The notes: a model not told the origin generated them from the letters alone. DNA of 33,807 nt from a virus (IMGVR_UViG_3300008625_000041:1-33807), one strand, 5' to 3'; shown: positions 18,002-26,256, numbered from the stretch's first letter. A program made the numbers and translations.

Positions 18002-19020
18002 TAGTCAACCTGTACTTTAATTGGACCCGATGTAATCTCTCCTGGGGTTTGAGAATCCGATATTTTACATGTAAAAACTCTTGTTGCATGATTTTTTCTA
18101 TATACAGCTGGAAAATATTCTACTACTTCTTTATCAGTAGGTCCATATCTATCACTTGGAAAAATTTCATTTCCATCAACAAACCATCTATATGTCATCC
18201 CAGTACCACCTACTGCATCTACTTTTATATATATTTTTTTCCAACCACTTGATAATTTCCCATTTTTCTTTCTTTTATATCTACCACTTCTATATGGTAA
18301 TTCAAGAACTCCAGTAACATTCTCTTTGGGAGTCGTAGCTACTGTATAAGGTAAATTTTTAACAAACCTCAATTTTTGATAACCAGCATCAACGGATGCA
18401 ATTGGATTTCCTTTTTGTTCCCAATCTGCACGAGAATATGGTTGAGTAGTATCTACAAAATTAAGCATATCCGCTAAATAAGTAGCCCATGCCGCTTCTT
18501 TTTCAGCGGTTTCTTGTACCACTTGTTCTAATGCTTTTAATTCTCGTTCTAACGCTTCTCTAATCCTAGCTAATTCATCTTCTCCACCTATATATTCAAC
18601 ACTTGTTTCAACTAAATATCTATGTGAATTTATAGTACCTTCTCCTGGAATACTTTCTCTTAATCTTTCATACTCCATAAATAATTCTTCTATACTTAAA
18701 CCTAACCCAGTTGAACTCGTTAACTCTTTAAAATCTTTATCTACAACATCATCAACTTTATTTGTTTCAGGAGTAGTTTTTTCTAAGTTTACTGGAACTA
18801 ATTGATCAGTTGAATCTACTCCATAAATACCTAAATCTGTATCAACAGATATTATTGTTCCATTCTTAGTTCTGAATACTTTACTACCATCTTCTCTTGA
18901 TCCAGTTAAAAATAAATCTTGATATTCACTTTCTAAACGTTTTAGACGTTTAGCTTGAAATGAATCGAGTTTTTCTTTGAACCTCGCATCAGATTTAACT
19001 TCATCATATGTTATTGGCAT
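18001..19020 (-). CDS. Structural protein with helical middle and Ig-like C-terminus
   Basis: 339 aa, starting MPITYDEVKSDARFKEKLDS. Residues about 120-185 are charged and helical (LARIREALERELKALEQVVQ), suggesting a short coiled coil. The last about 90 residues have an Ig/PKD-like strand pattern, TYRWFVDGNEIFPSD then RVFTCKISDS. No catalytic motif is seen. One-base overlaps with both neighbours place it in the baseplate operon. Probably a linker or decoration component of the wedge; I cannot assign a T4 equivalent. Confidence 0.6.
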   Translation of the reverse strand: MPITYDEVKSDARFKEKLDSFQAKRLKRLESEYQDLFLTGSREDGSKVFRTKNGTIISVDTDLGIYGVDSTDQLVPVNLEKTTPETNKVDDVVDKDFKELTSSTGLGLSIEELFMEYERLRESIPGEGTINSHRYLVETSVEYIGGEDELARIREALERELKALEQVVQETAEKEAAWATYLADMLNFVDTTQPYSRADWEQKGNPIASVDAGYQKLRFVKNLPYTVATTPKENVTGVLELPYRSGRYKRKKNGKLSSGWKKIYIKVDAVGGTGMTYRWFVDGNEIFPSDRYGPTDKEVVEYFPAVYRKNHATRVFTCKISDSQTPGEITSGPIKVQVD

Positions 19021-20147
19021 TATCTACTCACTTTAAATGTGTGATCTTCAAGAGATATAACATCATGTTCATTTGATGTACTCTGACTTACAGTTGATTT
19101 AAATTGAATATTATATATTCTTTCTGGTTGTAATCCATTTAACCACAAATTAAAATAGTTTCCAGTTGTATCACAACTTACTATTGAACCACTTCCAAAT
19201 GGAATTATTACTTCTTCTGTCTGTGCATCTTTTATAGAATAATAAGTACTACCACTTGGTAAATATTTTACACTTAATTGAGTTGGTGTAGTAGCATAAG
19301 TTTTTGCTGGATATTTAGCCCGTCCTACCACTCTTATTTTTGTTTTAGAATCTTGCTTATATTCACTCCTCAACCCTTTAACATAAAAAGCCATATCATC
19401 ATAATCAGAACCTGTTATTGGTTGTAAACTTCCTGTACTCCAAGAACTATCATCCCAAACTGCTTCTAACTTTGGTGAATAAATTGTATTTGTATCTCTT
19501 GAGAAAAAACTAAAATTTCCTAAATGGGTTGAACTACCTTCATCGCTTCCAGTATCCGCATTTTTCATACTACCACTTCTCTTTACTAAAAATCCTTCGT
19601 TTGGATATGTTGAGCCAGAATAAATCCAAGCATTCATTATATCTGTTACATTCATTCTCATATCAGTAGTTGTATAATCGTAAGATTGTGAAGCATCAAG
19701 TTTAAGAGGTGCGTCACTACCACTATACCAAGTAGCACCAGATCCCGATAAACTGCCTGACATCCAATATTGACCCGAACTCTCTCCTTGACTATATTTC
19801 CAACTAACTCCATTTGTTATTTGAGGATCAGAATCAAAGTCTCCTGTTCCCCCAGTCCAAGATTGACTTACAGGATGAGCATATAAAAGATCACTGGTTG
19901 TTAATTCTTCTGGATTTGCATCATACATATTTAAATAATACTCTGCTGTAGATGGTATAGTACCATTTATTACTGAAGAACTAATATAAGTTAAATCGAA
20001 TTTGACTAAAATTCGTGAAACATTTACAGAATCGCCAGTAGGACTCACATCTTTCCTAACTTCTAATATAGGATCCAACCCTGTATTCATAGATTGACTT
20101 GCTTGATATATTGTAGCATCTACGCTTGGATATTCAAAATAATGCAT
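19020..20147 (-). CDS. Virion protein with DNRLRE/CBM96-like domain
   Basis: 375 aa. Residues 1-240 follow the DNRLRE/CBM96 pattern: a start with DATIYQASQSMNTG, then SRILVKFDLTYIS, a WTGGTGDFDSD region, MNVTDIMNAWIYSGSTYPNE, GFLVKR, FSFFSRDTNTIYSPKLEAVW. This jelly-roll family includes carbohydrate-binding modules in secreted proteins, so I infer a surface-binding or baseplate-decorating role. The C-terminal about 120 residues look like a second beta domain (GLRSEYKQDSKTKIRVVGRA). It is separated by 3 bases from the gp6 C-terminal-half gene and overlaps the next gene by one base. The fold assignment is by pattern only. Confidence 0.65.
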   Translation of the reverse strand: MHYFEYPSVDATIYQASQSMNTGLDPILEVRKDVSPTGDSVNVSRILVKFDLTYISSSVINGTIPSTAEYYLNMYDANPEELTTSDLLYAHPVSQSWTGGTGDFDSDPQITNGVSWKYSQGESSGQYWMSGSLSGSGATWYSGSDAPLKLDASQSYDYTTTDMRMNVTDIMNAWIYSGSTYPNEGFLVKRSGSMKNADTGSDEGSSTHLGNFSFFSRDTNTIYSPKLEAVWDDSSWSTGSLQPITGSDYDDMAFYVKGLRSEYKQDSKTKIRVVGRAKYPAKTYATTPTQLSVKYLPSGSTYYSIKDAQTEEVIIPFGSGSIVSCDTTGNYFNLWLNGLQPERIYNIQFKSTVSQSTSNEHDVISLEDHTFKVSR

Positions 20148-20150
20148 TTA

Positions 20151-20732
20151 TTATCCCCCTATAGTTCCAACTACTTTACCCTGTATATCTGAATCTGCAT
20201 ATTTCAATTCAAATATACTTGGATCTAATGATGTATGATAAATTCCATTATAATATGCTTTATCCATATCATATACATTTCCAGAATATCCATCAGCAGT
20301 TCTGTATTTATTTGTAATAATTATTTGTGGTTTATCAGTAGGATTTGCACTAGATGCTATAGCATCTTCTGGAGTTACTACAACGGCAACTCCCTCAACT
20401 ACTGATAATTTGTATGATAGATCTGATATAACTATTGGTTGATTTATTTGCCATCTATCAATATTAAAAAATGATTTTACTTCATCTATACATCTAACTA
20501 AAACTTCATTTTTATTATATTGTGGTAATGTCATAATAGAAAATTTAACTCCAATGTTAATAACATACGCATTTTTAATATTAATAGCATCTGTTACCAT
20601 TCTATATTGCCCTAAATATGTTTGTAAATTTTCTTTAGTTGCTTGGTTAGGTGCAGTTAAATTTTTATTTCCATCATATGATAAAACATATAAATTTAAT
20701 GCTAATGGGTTTTTATTATCTTGACTTGCCAT
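20151..20732 (-). CDS. Baseplate wedge gp6-like, C-terminal half
   Basis: 193 aa. It has NPLALNLYVLSYDGNKNL, YLGQYRMVTDAINIKNAYVI, GVKFSIMTLPQYNKNEVLV, a FNIDRWQINQPIVISDL segment and LSVVEGVAVV. This is the C-terminal half of gp6/baseplate-J-type wedge proteins, which form the inner wedge ring. The preceding gene (20739-22208) supplies the N-terminal half, and together they total 682 aa, close to the roughly 660 aa of T4 gp6. The gene has its own ATG, with GGAGG 11 bases upstream inside the end of the preceding gene. The two products probably assemble as a heterodimeric equivalent of gp6. Confidence 0.75.
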   Translation of the reverse strand: MASQDNKNPLALNLYVLSYDGNKNLTAPNQATKENLQTYLGQYRMVTDAINIKNAYVINIGVKFSIMTLPQYNKNEVLVRCIDEVKSFFNIDRWQINQPIVISDLSYKLSVVEGVAVVVTPEDAIASSANPTDKPQIIITNKYRTADGYSGNVYDMDKAYYNGIYHTSLDPSIFELKYADSDIQGKVVGTIGG

Positions 20733-20738
20733 AATTTT

Positions 20739-22208
20739 TTAGCCTCCATAAGTCGTTTTTTGATCAGTACCACCTTGTGTTTCATCCCGTGAATCACTTG
20801 AGTCTGCTCCAGGAGTATCACTATTTTTTTCTGATATATCATTTAAATGATCATCTTGTACAACGTATACTTTTGCAACACTACCAAATCTAGAAGGCAT
20901 TGCTAATGATCTTACCATATAATCATTTTTAGTAACTGCTCTATTTTGTGATTGAAAATTAGCGGCTGCATTACTTTTTATTTCATTTAAAGTTTCTGCA
21001 TTTCTAGCTCCAATACCTGCTTCATTATTTATAGCTCTAATAGAATTTAATGTATCATTTACAGTAGCTGAATTTAAAGTACTTGAATTTGGTATTGATG
21101 TAGATTTACTTGTAATTCTTGATAATTGTTTAGAACCTACATTATCTGCTTGTGAAGCTCCATGTGCATAAGTAAATGTTAATGTTGTACCCGAAGGTGC
21201 TAATCCATAAGTACGAGTTTTTAAAAAATTAGTTGGATCAAAAGTATCATCTAATTTAGAAACTCCTGTAGAAAGAGATGATCCAACACTATCTGGATTT
21301 GGTATAATTTCTTCATCAGGATTATCTGAAACACCCGATCCAAATCTTATTTCCATTCTATTATCATCTCGTAAATATGTAACAAATCTTCTTGGTGTCC
21401 TAATAAGTTTCATTAAGTATGGTGTATCTCCAGCATAATCACTTAAATCTGGAGAATTTGTAGTATTATTTACACTTTCATCTAAAACTGTATCTTGTCC
21501 TAAAGACATTACTTCATACCACTTATTACCATCTGAATCGGTTACGGATATAATTTCATTAATATTGTCTTTTGATAATACACTAACTGTATATTGCTCT
21601 GCCGCTCCATATGTTAAATACTCTTTACTAACTTCTCCACTAACTGCATCTACAGTCTTTTTTAATAAAAATTTTGTTGGTGTACCATCTGCAGATTCTT
21701 GATATTTTTCAAAATAAGTAGGATCTATAGAACTTGAAACTTGAAAATTTATAGGTTCTGTAGTTCTAAATGTTGTAGAAGATTCTTCTGTAGAAAGTCT
21801 CATTCCACCTTCTATTGTAGGTGCATAAGACCAATTTGGTGTAACACTATCTGCAGAGCCTTGTGCTGGGACTGTACAATATACATTTACTTTACAAGAA
21901 GCAGGAACTCCTGTTTTTGGTTTATATCCTAGAGATTGTGCTATATCATATACCGTTTTAGTTTCTTCAGCATATGCTAAAATAGTTTCTTTAAAAGTAT
22001 TATCTACATAATACGAAAGAACATCTCCAACATAAGATGCCATCTCTACAAACATCATTCCAATAGAACTATCACTAAAATCTGTATAGGTAGTTGGGAA
22101 ATATGTTTTAGCGTGCTCTACAAGACTATTTCTAAATTGAGAAAAATCTTTATTTAGATATTTAACTTCTTTTTTTATATCTTTTTTTATATTTGTTGAA
22201 TCAGCCAT
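20739..22208 (-). CDS. gp6: Baseplate wedge gp6-like, N-terminal half
   Basis: 489 aa. Diagnostic segments are FSQFRNSLVEHAKTYFPTTY, FSDSSIGMMFVEMASYVGDV and LSYYVDNTFKETILAYAEET near the N-terminus, YDIAQSLGYKPKTG, then RRFVTYLRDDNRMEIRFGSG (about 275) and AAANFQSQNRAVTKNDYMVR (about 410). These match baseplate J/gp6 wedge proteins. It ends in a polar Asp/Ser/Thr/Gly tail (about 455-489) instead of continuing into the usual C-terminal domain, which is encoded by the next gene. It follows the gp25-like gene by 17 bases, the usual gp25-gp6 order in contractile tails. Confidence 0.85.
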   Translation of the reverse strand: MADSTNIKKDIKKEVKYLNKDFSQFRNSLVEHAKTYFPTTYTDFSDSSIGMMFVEMASYVGDVLSYYVDNTFKETILAYAEETKTVYDIAQSLGYKPKTGVPASCKVNVYCTVPAQGSADSVTPNWSYAPTIEGGMRLSTEESSTTFRTTEPINFQVSSSIDPTYFEKYQESADGTPTKFLLKKTVDAVSGEVSKEYLTYGAAEQYTVSVLSKDNINEIISVTDSDGNKWYEVMSLGQDTVLDESVNNTTNSPDLSDYAGDTPYLMKLIRTPRRFVTYLRDDNRMEIRFGSGVSDNPDEEIIPNPDSVGSSLSTGVSKLDDTFDPTNFLKTRTYGLAPSGTTLTFTYAHGASQADNVGSKQLSRITSKSTSIPNSSTLNSATVNDTLNSIRAINNEAGIGARNAETLNEIKSNAAANFQSQNRAVTKNDYMVRSLAMPSRFGSVAKVYVVQDDHLNDISEKNSDTPGADSSDSRDETQGGTDQKTTYGG

Positions 22209-22225
22209 AATTTATACTCCGTAAT

Positions 22226-22636
22226 CTAAGTTGGTATCTGTAATTCTAAAGCTAAAGGATCTGTAAAATCTGCTGAAAAATCTAACTTTACTGTTATTGC
22301 TCCATCTTTTGTATCTAAAGGTTCTACTACTATAGAAGCAATACTTACTCCAGGTAAATATGTTTCTACAGCTTCACGAATAGTTTCATCTACAGCAGCA
22401 TCTAAACTTGGATCTCCTATTTGATACTGAAATAATAATCTATTTAAATCTGTACCAAACTCTTGATCAGAATCTCTTTCACCTTTTTGTGTAAGTAAAA
22501 GATTTCTTATATTATTTTTAATAGTTTCACCGTAGTCCATAACTTGTTTAAAAGTTTTAGTATTTGTACCAAATGTTAATGGATACCCCATTCCAAACGG
22601 AATACCAAGTGCTGAATTTTTTACCACATTTGCCAT
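22226..22636 (-). CDS. gp25: Baseplate wedge gp25-like (GPW/gp25 family)
   Basis: 136 aa, the normal length for the family. The diagnostic block is IKNNIRNLLLTQKGERDSD then FGTDLNRLLFQ (about residues 39-70), followed by AVDETIREAVETYLPGVSIA. The family is also called the gp25-like lysozyme family, but in contractile tails it is a structural sheath initiator at the wedge core; no lysozyme active site is evident. A one-base overlap with the upstream gene and close spacing to gp6 fit the conserved wedge gene order. Confidence 0.92.
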   Translation of the reverse strand: MANVVKNSALGIPFGMGYPLTFGTNTKTFKQVMDYGETIKNNIRNLLLTQKGERDSDQEFGTDLNRLLFQYQIGDPSLDAAVDETIREAVETYLPGVSIASIVVEPLDTKDGAITVKLDFSADFTDPLALELQIPT

Positions 22637-23061
22637 TATTTATCCTTATTGATTACTTTCATCAAATCTGAATAGTCTCTCGTAAGTGCGTTAACAACTC
22701 CATCACCTACTTGTTCTGGAGTAACACCCTTTTCTGCTAAAGTTTGTGCAGCAACATTATTTCTTTTAACTTCAGGATTTACCATATCACCATATCCTAA
22801 TACCTCTGACATATCTGTAGAAGTATAGGGTTTACCACCCATTGTTGGATACTCATCAGTTTCTTTAAGCCCAACGGTTTCATTTAAAACTTTATTTAAT
22901 GCAGAGTTATTGGTATATTTAACTTCTTCTCGTTTTGTTGGTTTTGTTGCAACCATACGAGAAGGTTTTACCTGTTCCTTTATAAATATTTCATTAACTT
23001 GCTTTTTAACCTCTTCTACTACCATTTTTCTAATAATAGTTCTTAGTTGTTTTACTTTCAT
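22636..23061 (-). CDS. Conserved phage protein of unknown function, basic N-terminal helix
   Basis: 141 aa. It starts MKVKQLRTIIRKMVVEEVKK, an amphipathic basic helix, then NEIFIKEQ. The middle is Lys/Pro-rich, with EYPTMGGKPYTSTDMSEVLG near residue 75. I recognise no domain. An AGAGG-type ribosome-binding site precedes the ATG in the 23-base gap, and its stop overlaps the gp25 start (TAATG). Such small helical proteins next to gp25 are common in marine T4-like phages. It may be a baseplate assembly factor, which is inference from position only. Confidence 0.6.
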   Translation of the reverse strand: MKVKQLRTIIRKMVVEEVKKQVNEIFIKEQVKPSRMVATKPTKREEVKYTNNSALNKVLNETVGLKETDEYPTMGGKPYTSTDMSEVLGYGDMVNPEVKRNNVAAQTLAEKGVTPEQVGDGVVNALTRDYSDLMKVINKDK

Positions 23062-23084
23062 AACATTACCTCTTATTTATATCT

Positions 23085-24152
23085 TTAATTATTTGAGCTA
23101 GCACTTTTTCTCTTTTTATATTCGGCTACCTTTGCTGCCGCTTCTGCATATGGATTATCTCTAGGTTTATATGTTCCCGCTTTAATTGCGGCTGCTGCAT
23201 CTTTCGCTTCTTGTATTAACCGATCAGCCTCACCTGGATCCATATTACCGCTCTGAGTATAAGTTCCTTTTTCAGTTTTTACTCTAACAGTTACATACCC
23301 ACCACCTGCTTCAGCCTGTTTCTTTGCATATTCCGCATCAGCTATCGCTTTGTAATCAGCGAGTGTTTGAGCTTCTTTGGAATCATCAGTATTTACATTA
23401 TCTCCAACATTAGTTTTTGCCGTTTCAATTGGCAACTTCGAAAGTCCAGCGGCGAAGGAAGGGATAAATTCTGGCATTTTAAACAAGTTTGGATCTAATT
23501 TTTTTCCATCTGATGCCTGATCTTTTGCAGCATTAACTTCAGCCGCTCCCAAACGTTCTTGATATCTTGGCATAATCTCAATATATGGAGCATCCGCTAT
23601 ATATGGATCTTGCTGTGCCCACGGGTCTAATTTTGATAATATTTCTTGTCTATAATCATCATCACCCTTATTAATTTCATCTATTAATGCTTGCAGAGCT
23701 TCCCCATATAATTTTAAATCTTCTTTTATATATTTTTTCTGAGTACCTGCGACTGTTCTTATATACTCTAATTCATCTTTTTGTTTCTGAATGAATGCGG
23801 CTATTTTACCTGCTATTACTGCAGGTCCTGTAACGGGATTTGCTGTTTGAACTTTATCTTGTGCATCTAATGCAGCTTTAAGACCTTTAAGAAATTTTAC
23901 CATTTTATCATATATTGATTCCCCTTTTTTAGCTTTATCATATTTTTCTTTTTTCTCTGTCAAATCAACAAACTTTTCTCTAATCAATCTCATTTTTTCA
24001 CGATTTTCATCGGATTGATAAATAGCTTGTAAATTCTGCTCTCTTATATCAAGTTTTTTACGATATACATCAGAAGTTTCTTCATTGATTTCTTTCTGCA
24101 TTTTTTTACTAACTAATTTAATTAGATATACTATAGGATTTTTACTTGCCAT
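23085..24152 (-). CDS. Helical, Ala/Lys-rich baseplate-region protein, unassigned
   Basis: 355 aa. Residues about 15-150 are strongly helical and charged (KKMQKEINEETSDVYRKKLD, MRLIREKFVDLTEKKEKYDK), with a hydrophobic interruption VTGPAVIAGKIAAFIQ about residue 105. A central segment PYIEIMPRYQERLGAAEVNA and a C-terminal helix rich in Ala (LIQEAKDAAAAIKAG) follow. No enzyme motif or signal peptide is seen. It lies between the gp5-like spike gene (2-base gap) and the gp25 neighbour, the place where hub or tape-like proteins occur. Tail assembly or hub association is plausible but unproven. Confidence 0.55.
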   Translation of the reverse strand: MASKNPIVYLIKLVSKKMQKEINEETSDVYRKKLDIREQNLQAIYQSDENREKMRLIREKFVDLTEKKEKYDKAKKGESIYDKMVKFLKGLKAALDAQDKVQTANPVTGPAVIAGKIAAFIQKQKDELEYIRTVAGTQKKYIKEDLKLYGEALQALIDEINKGDDDYRQEILSKLDPWAQQDPYIADAPYIEIMPRYQERLGAAEVNAAKDQASDGKKLDPNLFKMPEFIPSFAAGLSKLPIETAKTNVGDNVNTDDSKEAQTLADYKAIADAEYAKKQAEAGGGYVTVRVKTEKGTYTQSGNMDPGEADRLIQEAKDAAAAIKAGTYKPRDNPYAEAAAKVAEYKKRKSASSNN

Positions 24153-24154
24153 AA

Positions 24155-25414
24155 TTAACTCGTATAATTTCTTTTAGATAATGTATCAGTTAAAAAAGGT
24201 AATACTAATACATCAATTTGTGTTTTTAATGATTCTGCTGCTAACTCAAGTTCTATAATTTTATCATTTGGATTCGGTGCAGTTATATCTCCTAATCTTG
24301 TAGCGAATTTTTTAATTGATACTAAAAGAGTTTTGAAAACTTCCATAAAAATATCACCTTTTATTAATGCTTGACTTGCAGTCCTATCTCCCAAATTTAT
24401 TATAGGCGCCTCAAGATTTATTCTTCTTCTAGCAGTCATATTTACATTTTGATTTGCAATTAAATGTACATCATTAAGTCTTGCATTCATAACAACATTA
24501 TCAGAATTTACAATAACTTGCGCTCCAGCAAATTCTGATCTATTTGCAAATATTCTTCCAGGCAATACTTTTGAAACTAATTCTACACTTAAATCAACCG
24601 TTTCATTTTCTGTTAAATAAATAGAACTTGCATCAGTATTAATATTCTGTTCAACGGTTGCTCCAGGATTATTTTCTAATTTTTGTAATACAGATAAATC
24701 TGTTTCATTATATAATTGTCCTGTAGAAATTTTTATATTAGATGAAAACGGAGAATTTTTTTGATCACTACTAAATCTAATTATATTTCCAAATCTACCT
24801 TGTAATAAAGTATCTCCAGGATTCATTTGTAAATTTTGAATTTTTAGAGGAATAAATATATTTTCTTCATCATAAATTTTTCTACCAACTCCTGGGGGTG
24901 GTGTTGTTGGATTTCCACCAGTTTCCTCTACTTCAGTATAATAATTTAATTTTTCTAATTGATCTTCTTTCTGTCCTAGCTTAGACATTCCATGATCTTT
25001 ATCATTTATATTTGGATTTTTAGATCTATTTACAACATCAATATAATATGGTTCATTTAAATAATTTACACATAATACAGTTTCTCCTTTTATTGGCATA
25101 GCTCTAGTAGAAGTATTCAATGGAAATCTCCAAGGAAGGCTTTCTGGATCTACATCTATTTCACTAATGAATTGTCGAGCTTTTACTGCACCATAATAAG
25201 AAAAATCAGGATCTCCGCTATCAGGTAATCTTGGTAAATCATCCTCTCTTGTTAATACTTGTAACACTTCAGCTGCTTCTATTTCATAGAATTCTTGATT
25301 TGCTAAATGTTTATATTGGGTTTGAAGTATATCACTTAAAGATTCTTCTGTAACAAAAGAAGCGTTTAAATTACTTATAGGTGATTCTTCAATATCTAAA
25401 TTTGAATATGCCAT
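24155..25414 (-). CDS. gp5: Baseplate hub/spike protein, gp5-like without lysozyme domain
   Basis: 419 aa. The N-terminal half (about 38-130) is OB-fold-like: EFYEIEAAEVLQVLT, FSYYGAVKAR, MPIKGETVLCVNYLNEPYYI. The section IPLKIQNLQMNPGDTLLQGR then FGNIIRFSS (about 188-215) resembles VgrG/gp5 strands. A beta-prism/needle segment follows (about 298-350): VIVNSDNVVMNARLNDVHLI, NVNMTARRRINLEAPIINLG, typical of membrane-puncturing spikes. T4 gp5 carries a lysozyme domain between OB fold and needle; none is seen here. The C-terminal helical about 70 residues may cap the trimer. It overlaps the upstream gene by one base. Confidence 0.82.
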   Translation of the reverse strand: MAYSNLDIEESPISNLNASFVTEESLSDILQTQYKHLANQEFYEIEAAEVLQVLTREDDLPRLPDSGDPDFSYYGAVKARQFISEIDVDPESLPWRFPLNTSTRAMPIKGETVLCVNYLNEPYYIDVVNRSKNPNINDKDHGMSKLGQKEDQLEKLNYYTEVEETGGNPTTPPPGVGRKIYDEENIFIPLKIQNLQMNPGDTLLQGRFGNIIRFSSDQKNSPFSSNIKISTGQLYNETDLSVLQKLENNPGATVEQNINTDASSIYLTENETVDLSVELVSKVLPGRIFANRSEFAGAQVIVNSDNVVMNARLNDVHLIANQNVNMTARRRINLEAPIINLGDRTASQALIKGDIFMEVFKTLLVSIKKFATRLGDITAPNPNDKIIELELAAESLKTQIDVLVLPFLTDTLSKRNYTS

Positions 25415-25821
25415 TAATTCTTTTCGATACTTGATCCTGAAGCTATTTCAATTTTTGTTTGAACATTATCTACTTCAGATTGTATTTCTCCTACTGCTTC
25501 ATTAATATTTCCTAATAACTGTTCTTTTTCTGCATCAGTTAATCCAAATTCATCATCTGATCCAGCTTTTGATTCTGCTGATATAATACGTTGTACAATT
25601 GCAGCCATCTTAACAAGTTGATCATCATTCTTTACATTGATTTCTAAATACTCTTTTAACATAGGAACTATCTGAACTGCAGTATCTCCATCCTTAATAA
25701 AGGTTACAAGTTCCTTTGTTAAGATATCTAACTGCTTCCTATTCTTTTCAGTATTGTCGTATATGTCTCGAAACAAATCGGATAATGATTTTCCACCGAA
25801 TATTTCATAATCGTTTGCCAT
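25414..25821 (-). CDS. Conserved phage protein, helical, first gene of the baseplate operon
   Basis: 135 aa, starting MANDYEIFGGKSLSDLFRDI. It is predominantly helical: DNTEKNRKQLDILTKELVTF, IVPMLKEYLEINVKNDDQLV, then MAAIVQRIISAE and a C-terminal coiled-coil-like INEAVGEIQSEVDNVQTKIE. I recognise the general type from marine T4-like phages next to gp5 but know no function. It is the first gene after a 141-base divergent intergenic region, so its upstream motif probably starts the baseplate transcript. It overlaps the gp5-like gene by one base (TAATG). Confidence 0.65.
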   Translation of the reverse strand: MANDYEIFGGKSLSDLFRDIYDNTEKNRKQLDILTKELVTFIKDGDTAVQIVPMLKEYLEINVKNDDQLVKMAAIVQRIISAESKAGSDDEFGLTDAEKEQLLGNINEAVGEIQSEVDNVQTKIEIASGSSIEKN

Positions 25822-25872
25822 TTTTATTCCTTTATAATAAGTATTTGAAAGTCTAATAACCTCTAATATATA

Positions 25873-25882
25873 AATAAATATA
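25873..25882 (-). promoter_or_regulatory. Candidate phage promoter motif for the baseplate operon
   Basis: Sense-strand TATATTTATT (9/10 match to TATATTTATA) lies 52 bases before the ATG at 25821, the same spacing as the perfect copy upstream of 13586. It is the only upstream gap for the whole 25821-to-13668 block. The surrounding sequence is extremely AT-rich, so a chance match is possible. Confidence 0.35.
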
Positions 25883-25889
25883 AAAAAAT

Positions 25890-25917
25890 TTTACATTTAA
25901 TCAAATATAGTTATAAA
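25890..25917 (+). promoter_or_regulatory. Sigma70-like promoter for the plus-strand membrane-protein gene
   Basis: TTTACA (25890-25895), a 16-base spacer, then TATAAA (25912-25917) is a good sigma70-type promoter. The same bases extend to TATAAATA (25912-25919), which is also the T4 late consensus, so early and late use cannot be separated by sequence. The predicted start near 25924 would leave a leader of about 40 bases. Confidence 0.45.
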
Positions 25918-25940
25918 TAGGGTATAAATGAACCCTATTT
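25915..25940 (+). other. Perfect 9-bp inverted repeat in the leader region
   Basis: AAATAGGGT pairs with ACCCTATTT around an 8-base loop (ATAAATGA), followed by TTG. It overlaps the promoter's downstream end, so it could be an operator for a dimeric repressor (for example an RHH protein), an mRNA 5' hairpin, or a weak terminator. The loop contains an ATG opening a 10-codon frame, MNPIFVTNWR, whose TGA at 25958 overlaps the ATG at 25957. Confidence 0.5.
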
Positions 25941-25962
25941 TTGTAACTAACTGGAGATGAAC

Positions 25963-26184
25963 ATGAAGGAAGCAATAACAATGGTTAAAGGATGGATTGA
26001 CGATGTTGCACATCTGATGATGTCCTTTGTCGCTATTGGTGCTATTTCTGAAGTAATATTTGGAAGTGGTGTCTTTGGTGTCAATGTTATTAGTAACCTA
26101 ACATCAATTATAAACAAATTCGGCGAGTCGGGTTTCGCTGGGCTTGTCGCCTTGTTGGTGTTGGTGGGTTTATTTCGTAAGTAG
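25963..26184 (+). CDS. Small two-helix membrane protein
   Basis: 73 aa from the ATG at 25963. I chose this start because GGAG at 25953-25956 is 6 bases before it, whereas the alternative ATG at 25957 abuts the GGAG directly. The protein starts MKEAITMVKGWIDDVAHLMM. Two hydrophobic segments (about residues 15-36 and 56-71, GLVALLVLVGLF) are joined by a glycine-containing loop; the C-terminus is RK. It could be a holin or another inner-membrane phage protein, but nothing identifies which. It is a monocistronic plus-strand unit with its own promoter and terminator, unlike the surrounding minus-strand operons, and its second half is clearly richer in G and C. Confidence 0.78.
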   Translation: MKEAITMVKGWIDDVAHLMMSFVAIGAISEVIFGSGVFGVNVISNLTSIINKFGESGFAGLVALLVLVGLFRK

Positions 26185-26225
26185 GAGCGAAATAGTACAA
26201 TAGTATTCCTACACTATTGGACACG

Positions 26226-26256
26226 AAAAAAGGGAAGTGAAAACTTCCCTTTTTTT
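26226..26256. terminator. Bidirectional rho-independent terminator
   Basis: A 13-bp stem with core GGGAAGT/ACTTCCC closes on a GAAA tetraloop, flanked by six A's and seven T's. It reads as an intrinsic terminator in both directions. On the plus strand it ends the small membrane-protein transcript; on the minus strand it ends the tRNA/gp55 transcript. It therefore insulates the two units. Confidence 0.93.

Noticed and set aside
22981-22990. TATAAATATT motif match
   Set aside because: It lies inside a coding sequence with no gene start at a suitable distance, showing that single motif matches are not informative.
23074-23081. T4 late box TATAAATA on the minus strand before the gene starting at 23061
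   Set aside because: It lies 13 bases before the ATG and next to the Shine-Dalgarno, so a transcript starting there would lack a leader; in DNA this AT-rich the match is probably chance.
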